Shown: piece by piece, positions 43,768 through 45,096 of the stretch
Position numbering within the stretch: the first letter of the stretch is position 1
Layout: the number at the start of each line of letters is the position of its first letter
Source of the DNA: Chara braunii
Lineage: Eukaryota > Streptophyta > Charophyceae > Charales > Characeae
Length of the DNA: 45,096 nt
Assembly: GCA_003427395.1 (NCBI GenBank)
Contig: BFEA01000028.1
Location: 4,930,788 to 4,975,883, forward strand
Direction of reading: 5' to 3'
Position numbers and translations under genes: made by a program
Notes under the pieces: generated by a model
Database searches by the model: none
What the model saw: only the letters and a program-made list of their open reading frames with translations
Told to the model about the DNA's origin: nothing

Positions 43768-44398
43768 TTGGGAATTGGCCGTTTCTTTTTCTTTTGAGTA
43801 AGGGCTAGTTGTGGGGCATTGGGGCTGAGGAATTGACCCCCATTGCAGTCCCAGTTACAACGTACTGCATGAGGGAAAGAAAATACATGTGTTAGGTGCA
43901 TCCGGACATGGGGCAAGTTGTGGGGCTGTGGGTGTAGAAAACAGCCATGACTGCAGTCCGAGAAGTTACGGACTGCATGGGGATGCCAAGGCCAAGGGAA
44001 AATGGGCTATAGCAAGCCCGAAAGACTAGAAAGGAGCAATTTCGACAAGGGGCAAGTAAAGACGGTAAACGGCAACCGTGAGATGAGATCTCACGGCCTA
44101 GAAAAATCGGCAGACATGTAGAAATGATGGGACCACCAAGGGCAATGGGCCCCAAAAAAATAAAAATAATACGCCGTCCGAAATGTTGTCGGGGACCAAA
44201 TGGGTCCAAATAATAAAAATCGGAAAACAGAACACGCGCCGGCGAGACCGCCGGCGGGACAAGGAAATGGAGCTAGCATGTAGAAAAATGGCGGGGACTT
44301 GGGATGTCCCAATGGAACCATGAGCAAACACAAGGAATAATTGTGCAAGCAAACGGCACCGTCGAGATCGAGGATCTAGACGGTGGAAAATATTAGCA

Positions 44399-44420
44399 CC
44401 ACTAGTGCAAGCACTAGTGG
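44399..44420. other. Hairpin CCACTAGTG, unit 2
   Basis: Identical 9-bp stem and CAAG loop to 42815-42836, 1584 bases downstream, although the flanks differ. Confidence 0.8.
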
Positions 44421-45057
44421 GAGCAAGTGGAAGAGCCATGCGAGAGAGAAAAGTAAAAATAAGGATGTTGAGAAGGCTGCCCAGCAGTCCGGGATATCTC
44501 GGACTAACTAGGCATGAGAAAATAGAGCCTTGAGAGGCTCAACATGAGAAAAAGGCCGCCCTTAGAAAATCGGAGCAAAAGGGGCTCAAAATTGGGCAAA
44601 CGGGAGCAAAATGGAACCCCCTAGGAGCATGGGGGTGCCATTGTTGGAATCCGAGATATAACGGCCAAGTACCAGCCATGAACTTGGCCTTGAATGAGGC
44701 CCTAAGGCCTAGAAAGAGCGTGCACAACAGTTTGACACTTGTCACAACTGAAATAAAAGAAAAAGAAAGAAAAATGAGAGAACAAAGAGGGAGAGTGAGA
44801 CAAGAGGGGAGAAAAGGGAGGAATGAGGTGGCTGACCAGTTGGGACTAGCAATATAGGGACTGACAAGTCCCTACCTAGGCTGGATATTCCAGATTTCAT
44901 GGAGGAAAATCCGGAGCTAGAGATATGGCCCTAGGGGCATTATCTCTCAAATATCCCAAATAAAGTAAAGAGAGAAAAAGAAAAAGGGCATTGTGGTGGT
45001 GCCAACTCACAACGGACAATTATGGAATAATACAAAAAATTAAGATAAAACAAAGGG

Positions 45058-45096
<39 letters not shown>
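45058..45096. repeat. Poly-A at contig end
   Basis: 39 A to the end of the window. It probably marks where the assembly stopped in a homopolymer and not a transcript tail. Confidence 0.9.

Larger units (their letters stand above)
42771..45057 (+). repeat. Hairpin-rich tandem duplication, 1.58-kb period
   Basis: The segment from 42771 recurs, diverged, from about 44355 to the contig end. Shared landmarks at an offset of about 1584 are GGCACCGTC, AATATTAGCACCACTAG, the CCGA..CGGA hairpins and the AAAATAGAG..AAAATCGGAG phrases. The right unit is cut by the contig end. Each unit is full of short perfect stems. No coding capacity is supported. Confidence 0.8.

Noticed and set aside
26707-44745. 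CRISPR-like array interpretation of the regular repeats
   Set aside because: Repeats lack unique equal-length spacers and the context is eukaryotic transposon DNA.

Overview
This window is repeat-dense eukaryotic nuclear DNA with no intact host gene that I can support. The contents are a 5'-truncated LINE, two PIF/Harbinger-type DNA transposons in opposite orientation, two Ty3/gypsy retrotransposon remnants, a processed U6 snRNA pseudogene with an A tail, and many micro- and minisatellites. The U6 relic is closer to the plant form than to others. The predicted element proteins resemble what I remember of the charophyte alga Chara braunii, but that is recollection and could not be checked here. 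Ambiguous bases, a 675-base N gap, a sequencing-adapter junction inside a transposase gene and a contig end in poly-A all mark a short-read draft assembly.

Layout. 1-1636: no recognisable gene. 1637-3817 (+): broken LINE reverse-transcriptase C-terminal region. 3818-9038: noncoding, with (CA)n, (GT)n(GA)n and small dispersed repeats. 9039-17524: Harbinger-like copy A. It holds, in order, ORF1 (trihelix/Myb-like, its DNA-binding core lost), ORF2 (unknown family, one nonsense codon), a small ORF3, and a convergent DDE transposase on the minus strand that is split by a Nextera junction artefact. 17511-17649: a foldback made of the elements' terminal motifs. 17631-25001: copy B, inverted relative to A, with transposase truncated to its C-terminal half, ORF3 and ORF2 each frameshifted, and ORF1 keeping the trihelix domain but ending in a nonsense codon. 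25339-25447: U6 retropseudogene. 26307-26604: near-perfect 121-bp inverted repeat beside a Ty3/gypsy C-terminal fragment (26638-27016, minus). 27115-28482: trinucleotide, 33-bp and CCCT repeats. 30276-35400 (minus): decayed Ty3/gypsy gag-pol with a gap across the reverse-transcriptase active site. 35400-45096: no genes; tandem repeats including a 122-bp unit and a 1.58-kb unit, both with hairpins whose stems co-vary between copies.

How the parts relate. Harbinger elements normally encode a transposase and a Myb/SANT-like partner. Here both copies carry two further conserved reading frames between those genes, and ORF2 has a G-box-rich upstream region. Copy A has the nearly complete transposase and copy B has the DNA-binding partner, so neither copy looks autonomous alone. 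The inverted copies differ by a few percent except for a tract of about 960 bp in ORF1 that is identical, which implies gene conversion or an assembly fill-in. The most promising undescribed items are ORF2/ORF3 of this element, the covarying hairpin repeats at the right end, and the 121-bp palindrome.
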